A DNA stretch of 64,000 nucleotides from contig DUTX01000008.1 in the NCBI GenBank assembly GCA_012841865.1, positions 1 to 64,000 of the forward strand, given 5' to 3'. Shown one piece after another: positions 36,119 to 44,641 of the stretch (positions are counted from its first letter, which is position 1; every line of letters begins with the position of its first letter). Origin of the DNA: Acholeplasmataceae bacterium. GTDB taxonomy: Bacteria > Bacillota_I > Bacilli_A > ML615J-28 > CAG-698. A program made the translations under genes and the position numbers. Below the pieces are notes generated by a model. It did no database searches and was not told the DNA's origin. It saw only the letters and a list, made by a program, of their open reading frames with translations.

Positions 36119-36147
36119 ATTCTATCACACAAAGATTTGCCTGTCAA
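36119..36147 (-). promoter_or_regulatory. Strong promoter of the riboswitch unit
   Basis: On minus: TTGACA (36147-36142), 17-base spacer, TAGAAT (36124-36119), with an extended-10 TGA. The predicted start is near 36112. Confidence 0.85.
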
Positions 36148-36201
36148 GGGAATTTTTCCCATTTAAACGACATTTAAAATTAATGTTTCAATTTTGAAAA
36201 G

Positions 36202-36224
36202 AAAAAACCATGGCAAACCATGGC
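36202..36224 (-). terminator. Terminator of the tRNA operon
   Basis: On minus CCATGG-tttg-CCATGG is followed by TTTTTTC. Confidence 0.75.
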
Positions 36225-36236
36225 ATTATTCAAAAA

Positions 36237-36314
36237 TGGTCGGGATAATGCGATTTGAACGCACGACCTCTTGCTCCCGAAGCAAGCGCTCTAACCAAGC
36301 TGAGCTACATCCCG
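36237..36314 (-). tRNA. tRNA-Pro (anticodon CGG)
   Basis: A 78-base cloverleaf with encoded CCA: acceptor CGGGATG/TATCCCG, D stem GCTC/GAGC, anticodon stem CTTGC/GCAAG around loop TTCGGGA (anticodon CGG, reading CCG), T stem GTGCG/CGCAT with loop TTCAAAT, discriminator A. All stems pair, with G-T only at the end of the acceptor and T stems. Confidence 0.95.
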
Positions 36315-36336
36315 ATAAAATAGCCTAAAAATTAAA

Positions 36337-36411
36337 TGGCGCGCCTAGCAGGAATTGAACCTGCAACTAGGGCTTCGGAGTCCCTCATAATATCCATTTT
36401 ACTATAGGCGC
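36337..36411 (-). tRNA. tRNA-Arg (anticodon CCG)
   Basis: A 75-base cloverleaf with encoded CCA: acceptor GCGCCTA/TAGGCGC, D stem GTAA/TTAT, anticodon arm AGGGA-CTCCGAA-GCCCT (anticodon CCG, reading CGG; the pair next to the loop is an A-G mismatch), T stem GCAGG/CCTGC with loop TTCAATT, discriminator G. First of two tRNAs in one operon. Confidence 0.93.
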
Positions 36412-36462
36412 GTTTATGCTATCGTCTTTATGTAGAAAGAGAAAGAACTTCTGTACCAATAT

Positions 36463-36491
36463 ATTATACAGGATTCAGTTAAAAAAATCAA
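36463..36491 (-). promoter_or_regulatory. Promoter of the tRNA-Arg/tRNA-Pro operon
   Basis: On minus: TTGATT (36491-36486), 17-base spacer, TATAAT (36468-36463), about 50 bases before tRNA-Arg. Confidence 0.8.
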
Positions 36492-36513
36492 GGGGATTTA
36501 TCGATAAATAAAC

Positions 36514-36545
36514 ATAAAAACGAGCTGAAATCTGCTCGTTTTTGT
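36514..36545 (-). terminator. Terminator after the GH2 gene
   Basis: On minus AAAAACGAGC ... GCTCGTTTTT followed by ATG-TTT; directly past the GH2 stop codon. Confidence 0.8.
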
Positions 36546-38363
36546 TTATACCTCAAAGCGGTTTTTACTCTTTTGTTTTTTTGCCATTAAAGGTAAATGG
36601 TCATTAATTTTTTTAATCTCTTTGGGATCAGCCTTAAACTTCCTGTCAAATGTAAGCAAACCATTTTTTTCTTGAAAGACATCGGTAAGCTGAGTATAGC
36701 AAAATCCAACGATACAATCAGAAGCTTTGATTGCATTAATCAATCTTTCATATTCTTTCAAAAAGGTTGCTTCATCTTTAACTGAACTATAACCCCAACC
36801 ATTGATTGAATTATCAAATGTGATTCCACCAAATTCAGTTAACAAAATCGGTTCTCCGCGATACTTGAAACTTCCCGCATAGATATTTCTACCTGCTGGC
36901 ATATAAGAAAGAATGTTTTCTTTATTCTGTAACGCTTCCGCATAAACCTGATGTTTTGTTGACTCATTAGGTCCGCCATGATTATAATTATGAATCGTAC
37001 AAAGATCGGAAACAGTATGTTCCCATCCGTCATTGGAAACGACTAATCTAGTTTTATCAATGCTTTTAGTAAGGTTATACAGGGTTAACGATAGATGCTG
37101 TTCCAAACTGTTTATATCGATATTGGGCGTTCCCCAAGATTCATTTAACGGAACCCAACAAACAATCGAAGGGTGATTATAATCGCGCTGGATTACTTCT
37201 TCCCATTCATTAATAAAATTGCCGATATAATCAGTGCTGAAGTTTGCACAATTTGCCATTTCACCCCAGACTAGAAAACCTAAGCGGTCGGCATGGTATA
37301 AAAAGCGGGGATCACTCACAACCTGATGCTTTCTACAACCATTAAAACCCATTTCCTTAGCAAGAAGGATATCATTAATTAAGTCTTGATCAGTCGGAGC
37401 CGTAAGTAGGCCGTCCTCGTAATATCCTTGATCAAGAATCAACTTCTGATAATAAGGACGATTATTTAGATATACCACTCCTTCTTGTACATGAATTTTT
37501 CTCATACCGAAGTAGGATTTAACTTTATCAATTACTTCCTCATTTTGATAGAGTGTAAACTCAATATCAAATAAATACGGATTTTCGGGGCTCCATGTTT
37601 TACCTCGATGATGTGTAACAGTATTCATAATTTTGTTTTGAAAAATATCTAATACAAACTTGGTATTGATACCATTTAGCGAGTAGAGGTTGTTTGCGAT
37701 TAACTCATCTTTATCAAATACTTTTACTCCGAGTTTTACATCAGCTTCTTTAGATAAGTTTAAGTCTACATATAATAATCCCGTATCAATATCGCTCGTC
37801 ATTTTGACTTTATTAACATGAATCTCGTTTACTTCTTCTAACCAGACTGTTTGCCAAAGACCGGTTGTCCTGGTGTAATAAATGCTTTCGTTTTTTTCTT
37901 TCCAATACTGTTTACCGCGGGGGATAAATTCATCAGTTGAGTTGTCATAAGCAAATATTACTATTTCTTCTTCTTCATAATTCAAATAATCAGTAATATC
38001 TACTTTAAAACTTGAGTGTCCGCCTATATGTGTTTTAACCAACTCCCCGTTGATATAAACTTCACTTTCATAATCACAAGCTCCGATATGGAGGATTATC
38101 CTATTATCGGCAGATTTTTTATTAACTTTAAATTTTCTTCTATACCAAACTCTGTCATGAAATTCCTGAACATTAATCTTGCTTAGCTTTGATTGGAAAG
38201 CAAACGGAACTTCTATTTTTAAATCAAAACAAGGATTTTTATACCATTTTTCTTTATGACCTACATTATTGTCATCAAAAGCAAAATCCCAAGTTCCGTT
38301 TAAATTTTGCCAGTTATCTCGAACAAAATTTGGTCTTGGATATTCACTTCTTCTCATATTCAC
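36546..38363 (-). CDS. Glycoside hydrolase family 2 protein
   Basis: 605 residues, GH2 exo-glycosidase (beta-galactosidase, beta-glucuronidase or similar). The N-terminal sugar-binding jelly roll begins RPNFVRDNWQNLNGTWDFAFD and includes GACDYESEVYINGELV; an Ig-like domain follows; the TIM barrel carries CWVPLNESWGTPN (acid/base Glu) and ILLTEFGGI (nucleophile Glu). No signal peptide, so it works inside on imported oligosaccharides. The start could be GTG 38363 or ATG 38357; neither has a good RBS. It is the last of GH43-CBM9 lipoprotein-GH2, after a 78-base gap that holds the hairpin AGCCATTTA...TAAATGGCT. Confidence 0.88.
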   Translation of the reverse strand: MNMRRSEYPRPNFVRDNWQNLNGTWDFAFDDNNVGHKEKWYKNPCFDLKIEVPFAFQSKLSKINVQEFHDRVWYRRKFKVNKKSADNRIILHIGACDYESEVYINGELVKTHIGGHSSFKVDITDYLNYEEEEIVIFAYDNSTDEFIPRGKQYWKEKNESIYYTRTTGLWQTVWLEEVNEIHVNKVKMTSDIDTGLLYVDLNLSKEADVKLGVKVFDKDELIANNLYSLNGINTKFVLDIFQNKIMNTVTHHRGKTWSPENPYLFDIEFTLYQNEEVIDKVKSYFGMRKIHVQEGVVYLNNRPYYQKLILDQGYYEDGLLTAPTDQDLINDILLAKEMGFNGCRKHQVVSDPRFLYHADRLGFLVWGEMANCANFSTDYIGNFINEWEEVIQRDYNHPSIVCWVPLNESWGTPNIDINSLEQHLSLTLYNLTKSIDKTRLVVSNDGWEHTVSDLCTIHNYNHGGPNESTKHQVYAEALQNKENILSYMPAGRNIYAGSFKYRGEPILLTEFGGITFDNSINGWGYSSVKDEATFLKEYERLINAIKASDCIVGFCYTQLTDVFQEKNGLLTFDRKFKADPKEIKKINDHLPLMAKKQKSKNRFEV

Positions 38364-38441
38364 TAATGAGCCATTTAACTAAATTAATAGCTAAATGGCT
38401 TTTGCTCCTTATCCTATTTTTTGTTCTAGAAACTAAAAACT

Positions 38442-40850
38442 TTATTCAATTGTACCAACATTTAAGTTAGTTATTAAGCCACTAGCATAATCAAAACTTA
38501 AACCGATTCGATAGCTACCCACATAATCAGTGGTAATCGCTTCAGAACCGGAAATGGTTGCGAGGTTACCATTGAGATATAACCTAAATTCAGCCTTTCC
38601 TTCCTCTGTGATCAATCTTTCGATTTTAATAGTATTAACATCCTTCCAGTTAACACCCTCAAAGATATCCCAATTTTTCCAACCACCGACATTTGTTTCG
38701 AAACGGTTTTGTTTGCTGGGATTAACTCCAACAGCAAAATCGGATACCACATTGTTTTCGTCAATCAGCAAAAGATTAATCTTCGGCCAGACCCAATCCA
38801 TCGGTGCATAGCGAACTTGACTCAAATCATATTCAATAAAGAAAGATCCTTCCAAGAGGATATCGTTATTAATAATCCGATTCGCATCAAAAGCCACGTC
38901 ATAGGAAGTCTCATTCAGATAAATGCTATCTTCCTTGATGGTAAAGTTTCCTTGACCGTTCCAACCATAGAGATCATCAAATAGATAATTTTCTAAAAAT
39001 GCATCGACTTCGGTTGTATCGGTCGTTATTTTGAAATCGCTGAAAATTGCTTCATAATTCATCGTAATCAAACCAGGTTTGCTGGCTCCGACTAAAAACG
39101 AATCTTTCTCATAGATTAAGCTGCCGTCTACAAAATAGTATAATTTACTTCCGGTTCTGACAACTGTTAATTCGATTTCATTATTATAATCAATGCGGTC
39201 AAGCCAAACAAGTTTTTGTGTATCCCAGTCCCAATCATTCCCCTTAGGTCTTGCGACTCCGAGAAAATCTTTTATGTTGAATTCCGGGCGGGGGTCAATC
39301 AAGAACGCTTCATCGCCTTCCGCACTTGAGCCGGCAATTATACCAACCTTCGGAAACGGATCGTTAAATAAAACTCCTGTTAATTTGACCTTTGTGGAAA
39401 CGAGATACTTTGTGGTATTTACATCTCTGAAATAAGCAATCTGTTCGCCAAAACCGTCTTGAAGAACCGAACCGTCTTCTAAGAGCGAAAATCCATTCGA
39501 GACATCTTCAAAGATTGTATCTTCGAAGTTTATCAATGCAAGATAATTTGCAATTTCTGCTTCGGTTAAGGCTCGATAGTTGCTATAAATTGCGCTCATA
39601 TTCATTGTGAAAAGGCCAGCTTGAGTTTCCCCGACAAGTCCGTGCGGACGTTTGTCGACTAAGATACCGTTCACAAAGACATATGAGATTTCGGTATCTT
39701 TAATCACCGTCATTGTATTTTTGTCATAATAACTGAAACCTTTCGGTAGCGGGCTTCCCGGACCCCATTGCCAATTATCATCATATCTGTCCCGGGGAAC
39801 AAATACTCCGTAGTAATTATCATAATTCGGGAAAGGATCAAAAAAGAAATTAACAATTCGCTCTGAATTTTCACCAACAATGACACCAACTTTCGGATAG
39901 GGGTCGTTGTTTAGTCTGATTAAATTGCTGATGTCAACAGTAAATCCATATTTTAATCCTTTAATATCTTTAAAATAAATATATTGATCATAACCACCGA
40001 TTTGGATGACTTGGTTTGTTTCATCCGCTAAATCAAAACCTTTAGTTGCATATTTTCCAAAGTCGCTGTCGCCAAAGATAGAGCCTTTTGATTTATCCGC
40101 ATAGCCATTTTCATCAAAGGTAAGATAATTTATCGGATCCATATGGGATAAGCCCTGATAGGAATTCCAACCGAAATCATTGGAACCAAAGCCAAATGAA
40201 TCAACAAAGGCCGGGAAAATATCAATGGTTTCCGGTTTGCTGTCATGACTAAGCGAAGTCCAGGGGATAAATACCTCCGCGGTGTAGCCGACAGAATTAT
40301 AGTTTTCTTCAACGTCCTTACCAATCGTGTCGATAATTGTTCCATCTACATGCACAGCACTGGAAAAGGGGACATAAAATCGCGACCATCCATATTCGTT
40401 CCCCGTCGGAGTACCAATCCACATTTCTTTTTCGTTTGTAGCGCTGACTCGTAATTGGACAAAATCCTTATCGACTATGTTCTTTTGTTCGGTCGGGTTA
40501 ATATAAAGCTCAAAAGAATCATTTTTATAAATTTCATTTAAGCTATTATAATAAATTTGGGGGTCTTTAATTTGGACACCGATCAATAAACCACTGTCAA
40601 AAAAGACGGTTGTTAAAACCATTTTATGGGTTGAATCATTGGCTTTAGTAAATTCAAAATATTCTTGCCAAGAATAAAAGCTTTCGGTTAACTGGCCGTC
40701 AAAGACTATTTCTTCTTCTGCGGGCGCTTCATTTCCGGTAAAACCAAGTGGATATTTGGGGTTACCAAAAGAATATTCCTCCTGGTTTCCGCAAGCAATA
40801 AACAAAACTGTTAGTGCAAGCAAAAATAAGATTGACAGTTTCTTTCTCAT
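38442..40850 (-). CDS. CBM9-type carbohydrate-binding lipoprotein with internal repeats
   Basis: 802 residues. The signal peptide with lipobox FIAC (Cys about residue 20) anchors it on the cell surface. Residues about 45-235 look like a CBM9/DOMON-type carbohydrate-binding domain (FDGQLTESFYSWQEYFEFT ... VGYTAEVFIPWTSLSHD). Two related modules of about 165 residues follow (each with YPKVGVI.G/FPKVGIIAG, a D-W-x-W stretch and an 'AGLFTMNMSAIYSNYR' / 'PGLITMNYEAIFSDFK' ending), then a third divergent one. No catalytic motif is seen. It probably captures glycans at the surface for GH43 and GH2, with which it forms an operon. Confidence 0.75.
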   Translation of the reverse strand: MRKKLSILFLLALTVLFIACGNQEEYSFGNPKYPLGFTGNEAPAEEEIVFDGQLTESFYSWQEYFEFTKANDSTHKMVLTTVFFDSGLLIGVQIKDPQIYYNSLNEIYKNDSFELYINPTEQKNIVDKDFVQLRVSATNEKEMWIGTPTGNEYGWSRFYVPFSSAVHVDGTIIDTIGKDVEENYNSVGYTAEVFIPWTSLSHDSKPETIDIFPAFVDSFGFGSNDFGWNSYQGLSHMDPINYLTFDENGYADKSKGSIFGDSDFGKYATKGFDLADETNQVIQIGGYDQYIYFKDIKGLKYGFTVDISNLIRLNNDPYPKVGVIVGENSERIVNFFFDPFPNYDNYYGVFVPRDRYDDNWQWGPGSPLPKGFSYYDKNTMTVIKDTEISYVFVNGILVDKRPHGLVGETQAGLFTMNMSAIYSNYRALTEAEIANYLALINFEDTIFEDVSNGFSLLEDGSVLQDGFGEQIAYFRDVNTTKYLVSTKVKLTGVLFNDPFPKVGIIAGSSAEGDEAFLIDPRPEFNIKDFLGVARPKGNDWDWDTQKLVWLDRIDYNNEIELTVVRTGSKLYYFVDGSLIYEKDSFLVGASKPGLITMNYEAIFSDFKITTDTTEVDAFLENYLFDDLYGWNGQGNFTIKEDSIYLNETSYDVAFDANRIINNDILLEGSFFIEYDLSQVRYAPMDWVWPKINLLLIDENNVVSDFAVGVNPSKQNRFETNVGGWKNWDIFEGVNWKDVNTIKIERLITEEGKAEFRLYLNGNLATISGSEAITTDYVGSYRIGLSFDYASGLITNLNVGTIE

Positions 40851-40857
40851 TATTTTC

Positions 40858-42216
40858 CTACCTTCCCAGAACTACAATTTCTGAAATTGAAAAGGCTTTG
40901 TCATTATCAATTTCAATTGTAATTTCCTTTGTTGCAATTTCGTCATACTCAATAATGAAAGCACCGCCCGGTCTCATTTCTGGGTATTCGGGGTCATAAT
41001 CATTAATATATAAAGGATTATAACCGATATTTTTGGCACTTAATTTATTGTTAATGGTAATTTGCTTGATTTTCATAAATGAAGTCTCGATATCTACCGA
41101 ATTATAAACCATAATTGCTCGAGTAGTTACCTCTTCATTAAATTTAATCGTTAATTTAACTTTTCCTTTTTCAACATGATATTCATAATCAGCCTCATCA
41201 AGATGCATGGCGATGATGTTATCGGTTAATTTTTCAAGATCGCCTCCAGCATTCGAACTTAATATTCCTTCTTTTACAACATTCCTATAGCCGGAAGTTA
41301 CTTCCGGAAGAGGTTGCAAGGAATAAGTCGGACCGTTTACATGAAGTTTGTCGCCGATAAAAAAAACTCTGTCGACAGCGACTGCTCTTTGGCTATCTCC
41401 GTAGACGCGATCTGTATGGGCATGGTAAGCGATGAATAATTCATCTCCTGCCGTAAAGAAACTATGATGGCCTGTTCCTGACATATGGTCCCAAGTTACA
41501 TCAACACCGAGAATACGGTTTTTCTCCGGTTTTACAAAATCTCCCAAAGGACTGTCAGCAACAGCATATCCGACTGCATATTCGCGAGCCCAGAAGGGGT
41601 TTGCGGAATAAGTCAGATAATATTTTCCGTTATGTTTATACATAAACGCCCCTTCATTCCACATATTGGCTCCTGTGGTTTTGTGTTCCCAAGCAATCGA
41701 GCCTAAACCAGAATCTGCCATGGAAGCAATCGATGGGAAAGTCGGATAAGCAAGAAGTTTTAAAGTACTCATATCCGGCGTTACCATATCTAACATCTTA
41801 ACTCCGTAAATGGATGAAACACCGTCTACTTGGTCTTTGGAAAAGTATAAATAGAAATCATCGCCATCAAAGAACGGGGAAGCATCAATTGCCGGAAAGC
41901 CGAAGTTAAAAACTTGGCTCGTATGATCATACTGTTTTCCGTCAGCGCCTCTTCCTACAAATTCCTTGAACGGTCCGCTCGGTGACTCAGCTACCGCCAA
42001 GCTCATACCACGGCGATTTGTTTTTTCATTTTTTCCGGTATAATACATATAATATTTACCGTTATGGTAGATTACTTCTGGCGCCCAAATATCTCTGATT
42101 GCCCAAGAATCTCGTTCGGGAATGAAGGCGGGTCCCATTAATTCCCAGTCATTGAAATTCTTTGTTCTCCAGGAAAATACACCGGTAGCACCGAGTGCAT
42201 CAGTTGTACAATACAT
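40858..42216 (-). CDS. Glycoside hydrolase family 43 protein, 5' end irregular
   Basis: From ATG 42216 the product is 452 residues of a GH43 five-bladed propeller plus a C-terminal beta domain. Seen: WAPEVIYHNGKYYMYYTG, the pKa-modulating Asp in PAIDASPFFDGDD, the catalytic Glu in MWNEGAFMYKHNGKYYLTYS, and GTGHHSFF. The frame stays open upstream to a TAG at 42364-42366 and encodes conserved residues there, including IGADPSVIEI with the catalytic-base Asp. So the real protein must begin upstream of 42216, yet no ATG, GTG or TTG occurs in that stretch (42217-42363). No signal peptide is present. The gene is either 5'-truncated or starts at a rare codon. First gene of the GH43-CBM9-GH2 group. 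Confidence 0.75.
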   Translation of the reverse strand: MYCTTDALGATGVFSWRTKNFNDWELMGPAFIPERDSWAIRDIWAPEVIYHNGKYYMYYTGKNEKTNRRGMSLAVAESPSGPFKEFVGRGADGKQYDHTSQVFNFGFPAIDASPFFDGDDFYLYFSKDQVDGVSSIYGVKMLDMVTPDMSTLKLLAYPTFPSIASMADSGLGSIAWEHKTTGANMWNEGAFMYKHNGKYYLTYSANPFWAREYAVGYAVADSPLGDFVKPEKNRILGVDVTWDHMSGTGHHSFFTAGDELFIAYHAHTDRVYGDSQRAVAVDRVFFIGDKLHVNGPTYSLQPLPEVTSGYRNVVKEGILSSNAGGDLEKLTDNIIAMHLDEADYEYHVEKGKVKLTIKFNEEVTTRAIMVYNSVDIETSFMKIKQITINNKLSAKNIGYNPLYINDYDPEYPEMRPGGAFIIEYDEIATKEITIEIDNDKAFSISEIVVLGR

Positions 42217-42374
42217 ATAGAAATAACCTTTTTCCTCACCTTCTGTTATTTCAATAACAGAGGGGTCGGCACCAATTGTTTTTAGATCATTTCTGTAAAA
42301 TAAGTTTTGATTATAGGTGTCTTTGCTGAAAGTATATGTACTTCTATATTTAATTTCAATTTTCTATTAGTCCA

Positions 42375-42396
42375 TTATCGTTAATGTTATCGTTAA
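42375..42396. promoter_or_regulatory. Tandem LacI-type operators upstream of GH43
   Basis: TTATCGTTAA occurs at 42375-42384 and again at 42387-42396; each is a near-palindrome with the central CG typical of LacI-family operators. They lie between the regulator gene and the GH43 frame. Confidence 0.6.
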
Positions 42397-42412
42397 ATTA
42401 ATAGGTGTTTTT

Positions 42413-42445
42413 AAAATAGAATCAGTTCAGAACAGATCCTATTTT
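42413..42445 (-). terminator. Hairpin after the LacI-family gene
   Basis: On minus AAAATAGGATC pairs with GATTCTATTTT (11 base pairs, one G-T) around an 11-base loop that is itself palindromic (GTTCTGAAC); it may be a terminator or a regulatory site. Confidence 0.5.
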
Positions 42446-42475
42446 CTAAAACACCCTCAAAAACAAGAAATAATG

Positions 42476-43468
42476 CTAAACGGTGTTTCCAATTCGAACC
42501 ACAACTTCTATATCAACAACCTGAATGTCATTATTTTTTTCATTGTCTTGCATCTTTTTACATAAGATATCAACGGCAGTATTAACAATTAAATCTTTGT
42601 CGGAAGCGACGGTAGTGAGCGAAAGCGGAATTGGAAATTCATGGGTAATATCGTCATAACCGACAATTTTAATTTTTTGGGGAATCTGATAATTTTTTGT
42701 TTGTAAATATTTCATGCCTTCAAAAGCTAAAACATCATTAAAGAAAAAAATACCATCAACATCATTAGCAAGCAAAACATCTATCTCTTCCTCAATACTA
42801 TTAGAATTCATGTATCTAATATTTTCTTCATGATAGGGTAGATTATGTTTTAAGAATGCATCTTTCAAACCGCTTTGTCTTCTTACAGAACATTCAATTT
42901 CGCGCGGAGCCCCGATATATCCGACATTTTTAACTCCTTTTTTTATTAATAATTCACCGACTTTAAAACCGCCAAGATAATCGTCTGTTGTAACGGAGTC
43001 GATTGCTAATTGGGTGTTTTTTCTACCTAATAAAATAATCGGAATTTTATTCTTTTTACATATTTCAACCACTTCTAAACTCGGTTCTAAAAAAGTTATG
43101 ATACCGTCAACCTTTCGGGAAATAATCGGATTAAGCGATTCCATATTAAACACATAATTATAGGCAGCAAAAACCATAGTCGCATATCCAAGAGAATTCA
43201 AGCGCCGATGAATCTTTTCAGTCATAATCATATAATAGGGGTTAATTAAATTATCAAAAACTATTGCGACAGTATAAGAAAAACCGATTCTTAGACTAGT
43301 GGCAATCGAGTTGGGAATATAGCCAAATTTTTCCGCAAGTTTTTTTATCTTTATTTTTGTATCTTTTCCAATATCTTCTTTATCTCGTAACGCTCTTGAA
43401 ACAGTATTAACCGTATATCCTGATGCTTTAGCTATATCAACTAAACGAACATTTCCTTTTCTTCTCAT
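42476..43468 (-). CDS. LacI family transcriptional regulator
   Basis: 330 residues from ATG 43468, chosen for its RBS GAGAGGGG; the upstream TTG start has none. The N-terminal HTH is NVRLVDIAKASGYTVNTVSR with hinge helix near ATSLRIGFS; the periplasmic-binding-type sensor domain follows (VAIVFDNLINPYYMIMTEK, DGIITFLEPSLEVV, SVTTDDYLGGFKVGELL, GYDDITHEFPIPLSLTTV). It probably represses its own gene and the GH43 group; operators lie on both sides. Confidence 0.88.
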   Translation of the reverse strand: MRRKGNVRLVDIAKASGYTVNTVSRALRDKEDIGKDTKIKIKKLAEKFGYIPNSIATSLRIGFSYTVAIVFDNLINPYYMIMTEKIHRRLNSLGYATMVFAAYNYVFNMESLNPIISRKVDGIITFLEPSLEVVEICKKNKIPIILLGRKNTQLAIDSVTTDDYLGGFKVGELLIKKGVKNVGYIGAPREIECSVRRQSGLKDAFLKHNLPYHEENIRYMNSNSIEEEIDVLLANDVDGIFFFNDVLAFEGMKYLQTKNYQIPQKIKIVGYDDITHEFPIPLSLTTVASDKDLIVNTAVDILCKKMQDNEKNNDIQVVDIEVVVRIGNTV

Positions 43469-43563
43469 ATTACCCCTCTCCCTCAAATAACTATTGCTTT
43501 TTAAAAAGCAGAATAAATAATAAAGTCTCTATCAAAAAAATCGGTAAACGTTTGTATAATTTT

Positions 43564-43592
43564 ATTTTACATTACATTAAGGTTAATGTCAA
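43564..43592 (-). promoter_or_regulatory. Promoter and operator of the LacI-family gene
   Basis: On minus: TTGACA (43592-43587), 17-base spacer, TAAAAT (43569-43564). The perfect palindrome ACATTAACCTTAATGT (43589-43574) overlaps the -35 and spacer, and a second site GTAAACGTTTG (43544-43554) lies just downstream, so autorepression is likely. Confidence 0.7.
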
Positions 43593-43623
43593 CAAATTTT
43601 CCGTTTTTATTCCTTTTTTGCGT

Positions 43624-44562
43624 TTATATAATCAAACCAATTCCTGTTAGCAGCACCATCCAAAGAAAGATTGTAAAAATGGAAAAAACGGAAGTAAAAG
43701 CAATGATTTCGCCCGCTAGTTCACCGTCAGATTCCATTTCTTTCGCAAGAACATAAGAAGATACCGCCGTCGGGACCGCACTTAAAATAAAGATTGTCGC
43801 AAGTTTAATCTCTCTAAAGCCTACCAAGTAGCCGAGTGCAACAAAGACTAAGGGAACAATAACTAATTTTGTTATGCAGACAAACAATAAATAACCCTTG
43901 TCTTTCTTGATTTTTCCAAAGTGCAAACCGGCACCGAGAAGAACCAGCGCAATCGGGGTAATTACTTTGCTCATTTGGAAAATCACTTTCTCCAACACTT
44001 GCGGAAGCTTTATATCTGCCAGTTTGACTAAAACTCCAAGAATCGCACCGATAATTATCGGATTTTTCAGGATTCCTAAAAGGAGTTTTTTAAAGTTGGT
44101 TTTTGTTCCACGTTTTGCTTCCAGTATCACGACTACTAAAATATTGATAAAAGGAACAAGAACCGTAATCGTCGCCGCAGCAACACCGATATTGCCTTCC
44201 CCATAAATCGTTGTTAAGACGGGGATCGCATATAAGATTTGGTTGCCTCTAAAGATTCCTTGAATTACGCTTCCTTGAACCGGTTTTTCTTTAATGAAAA
44301 CGGGAACCACAATTACAAGAGCAAGATACAACAAGGCAAACATTCCCAGTAAGAAGAGAATCAATTCCCAATCAAAGACTTCTTCCGGACTGGATTCATA
44401 AATATTTACAAAAATAATGGTCGGAAAAAAGAGATAATAGATGAGTTTGTTGGTCTCATTGATACCTTTTTCTCCGATCCATTTCATTTTCTTTCCGAAA
44501 ATCCCCAATAAAATATAAATACAGATTGGCGCCACTACCGCAAATGATAATCCTAAATTCAT
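43624..44562 (-). CDS. AEC family transporter
   Basis: 312 residues with about ten hydrophobic segments in two halves, the auxin-efflux-carrier fold. Blocks such as NKLIYYLFFPTIIFVNIY, VIQGIFRGNQILYAIPVL and LVLLGAGLHFGKI with VPTAVSSYVLAKEME near the C-terminus are typical. Family members export or import carboxylates such as malate; the substrate here is unknown. It has its own promoter and lies between the LacI gene and metQ. Confidence 0.85.
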   Translation of the reverse strand: MNLGLSFAVVAPICIYILLGIFGKKMKWIGEKGINETNKLIYYLFFPTIIFVNIYESSPEEVFDWELILFLLGMFALLYLALVIVVPVFIKEKPVQGSVIQGIFRGNQILYAIPVLTTIYGEGNIGVAAATITVLVPFINILVVVILEAKRGTKTNFKKLLLGILKNPIIIGAILGVLVKLADIKLPQVLEKVIFQMSKVITPIALVLLGAGLHFGKIKKDKGYLLFVCITKLVIVPLVFVALGYLVGFREIKLATIFILSAVPTAVSSYVLAKEMESDGELAGEIIAFTSVFSIFTIFLWMVLLTGIGLII

Positions 44563-44595
44563 CTTCTTCCCTCTTCGTCTTCATAATTTAACTAT

Positions 44596-44624
44596 ATTTT
44601 AGTTATAATCTTACAAAAAGTCAA
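44596..44624 (-). promoter_or_regulatory. Promoter of the AEC transporter gene
   Basis: On minus: TTGACT (44624-44619), 17-base spacer, TAAAAT (44601-44596). Confidence 0.7.
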
Positions 44625-44641
44625 AGGAAAAAACAAAATCC

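Noticed and set aside
38365-38405. Terminator between the CBM9 lipoprotein gene and GH2
   Set aside because: The hairpin AGCCATTTA...TAAATGGCT has no T-run on the minus strand; GH2 has no other promoter, so read-through or mRNA-stability function is more likely.
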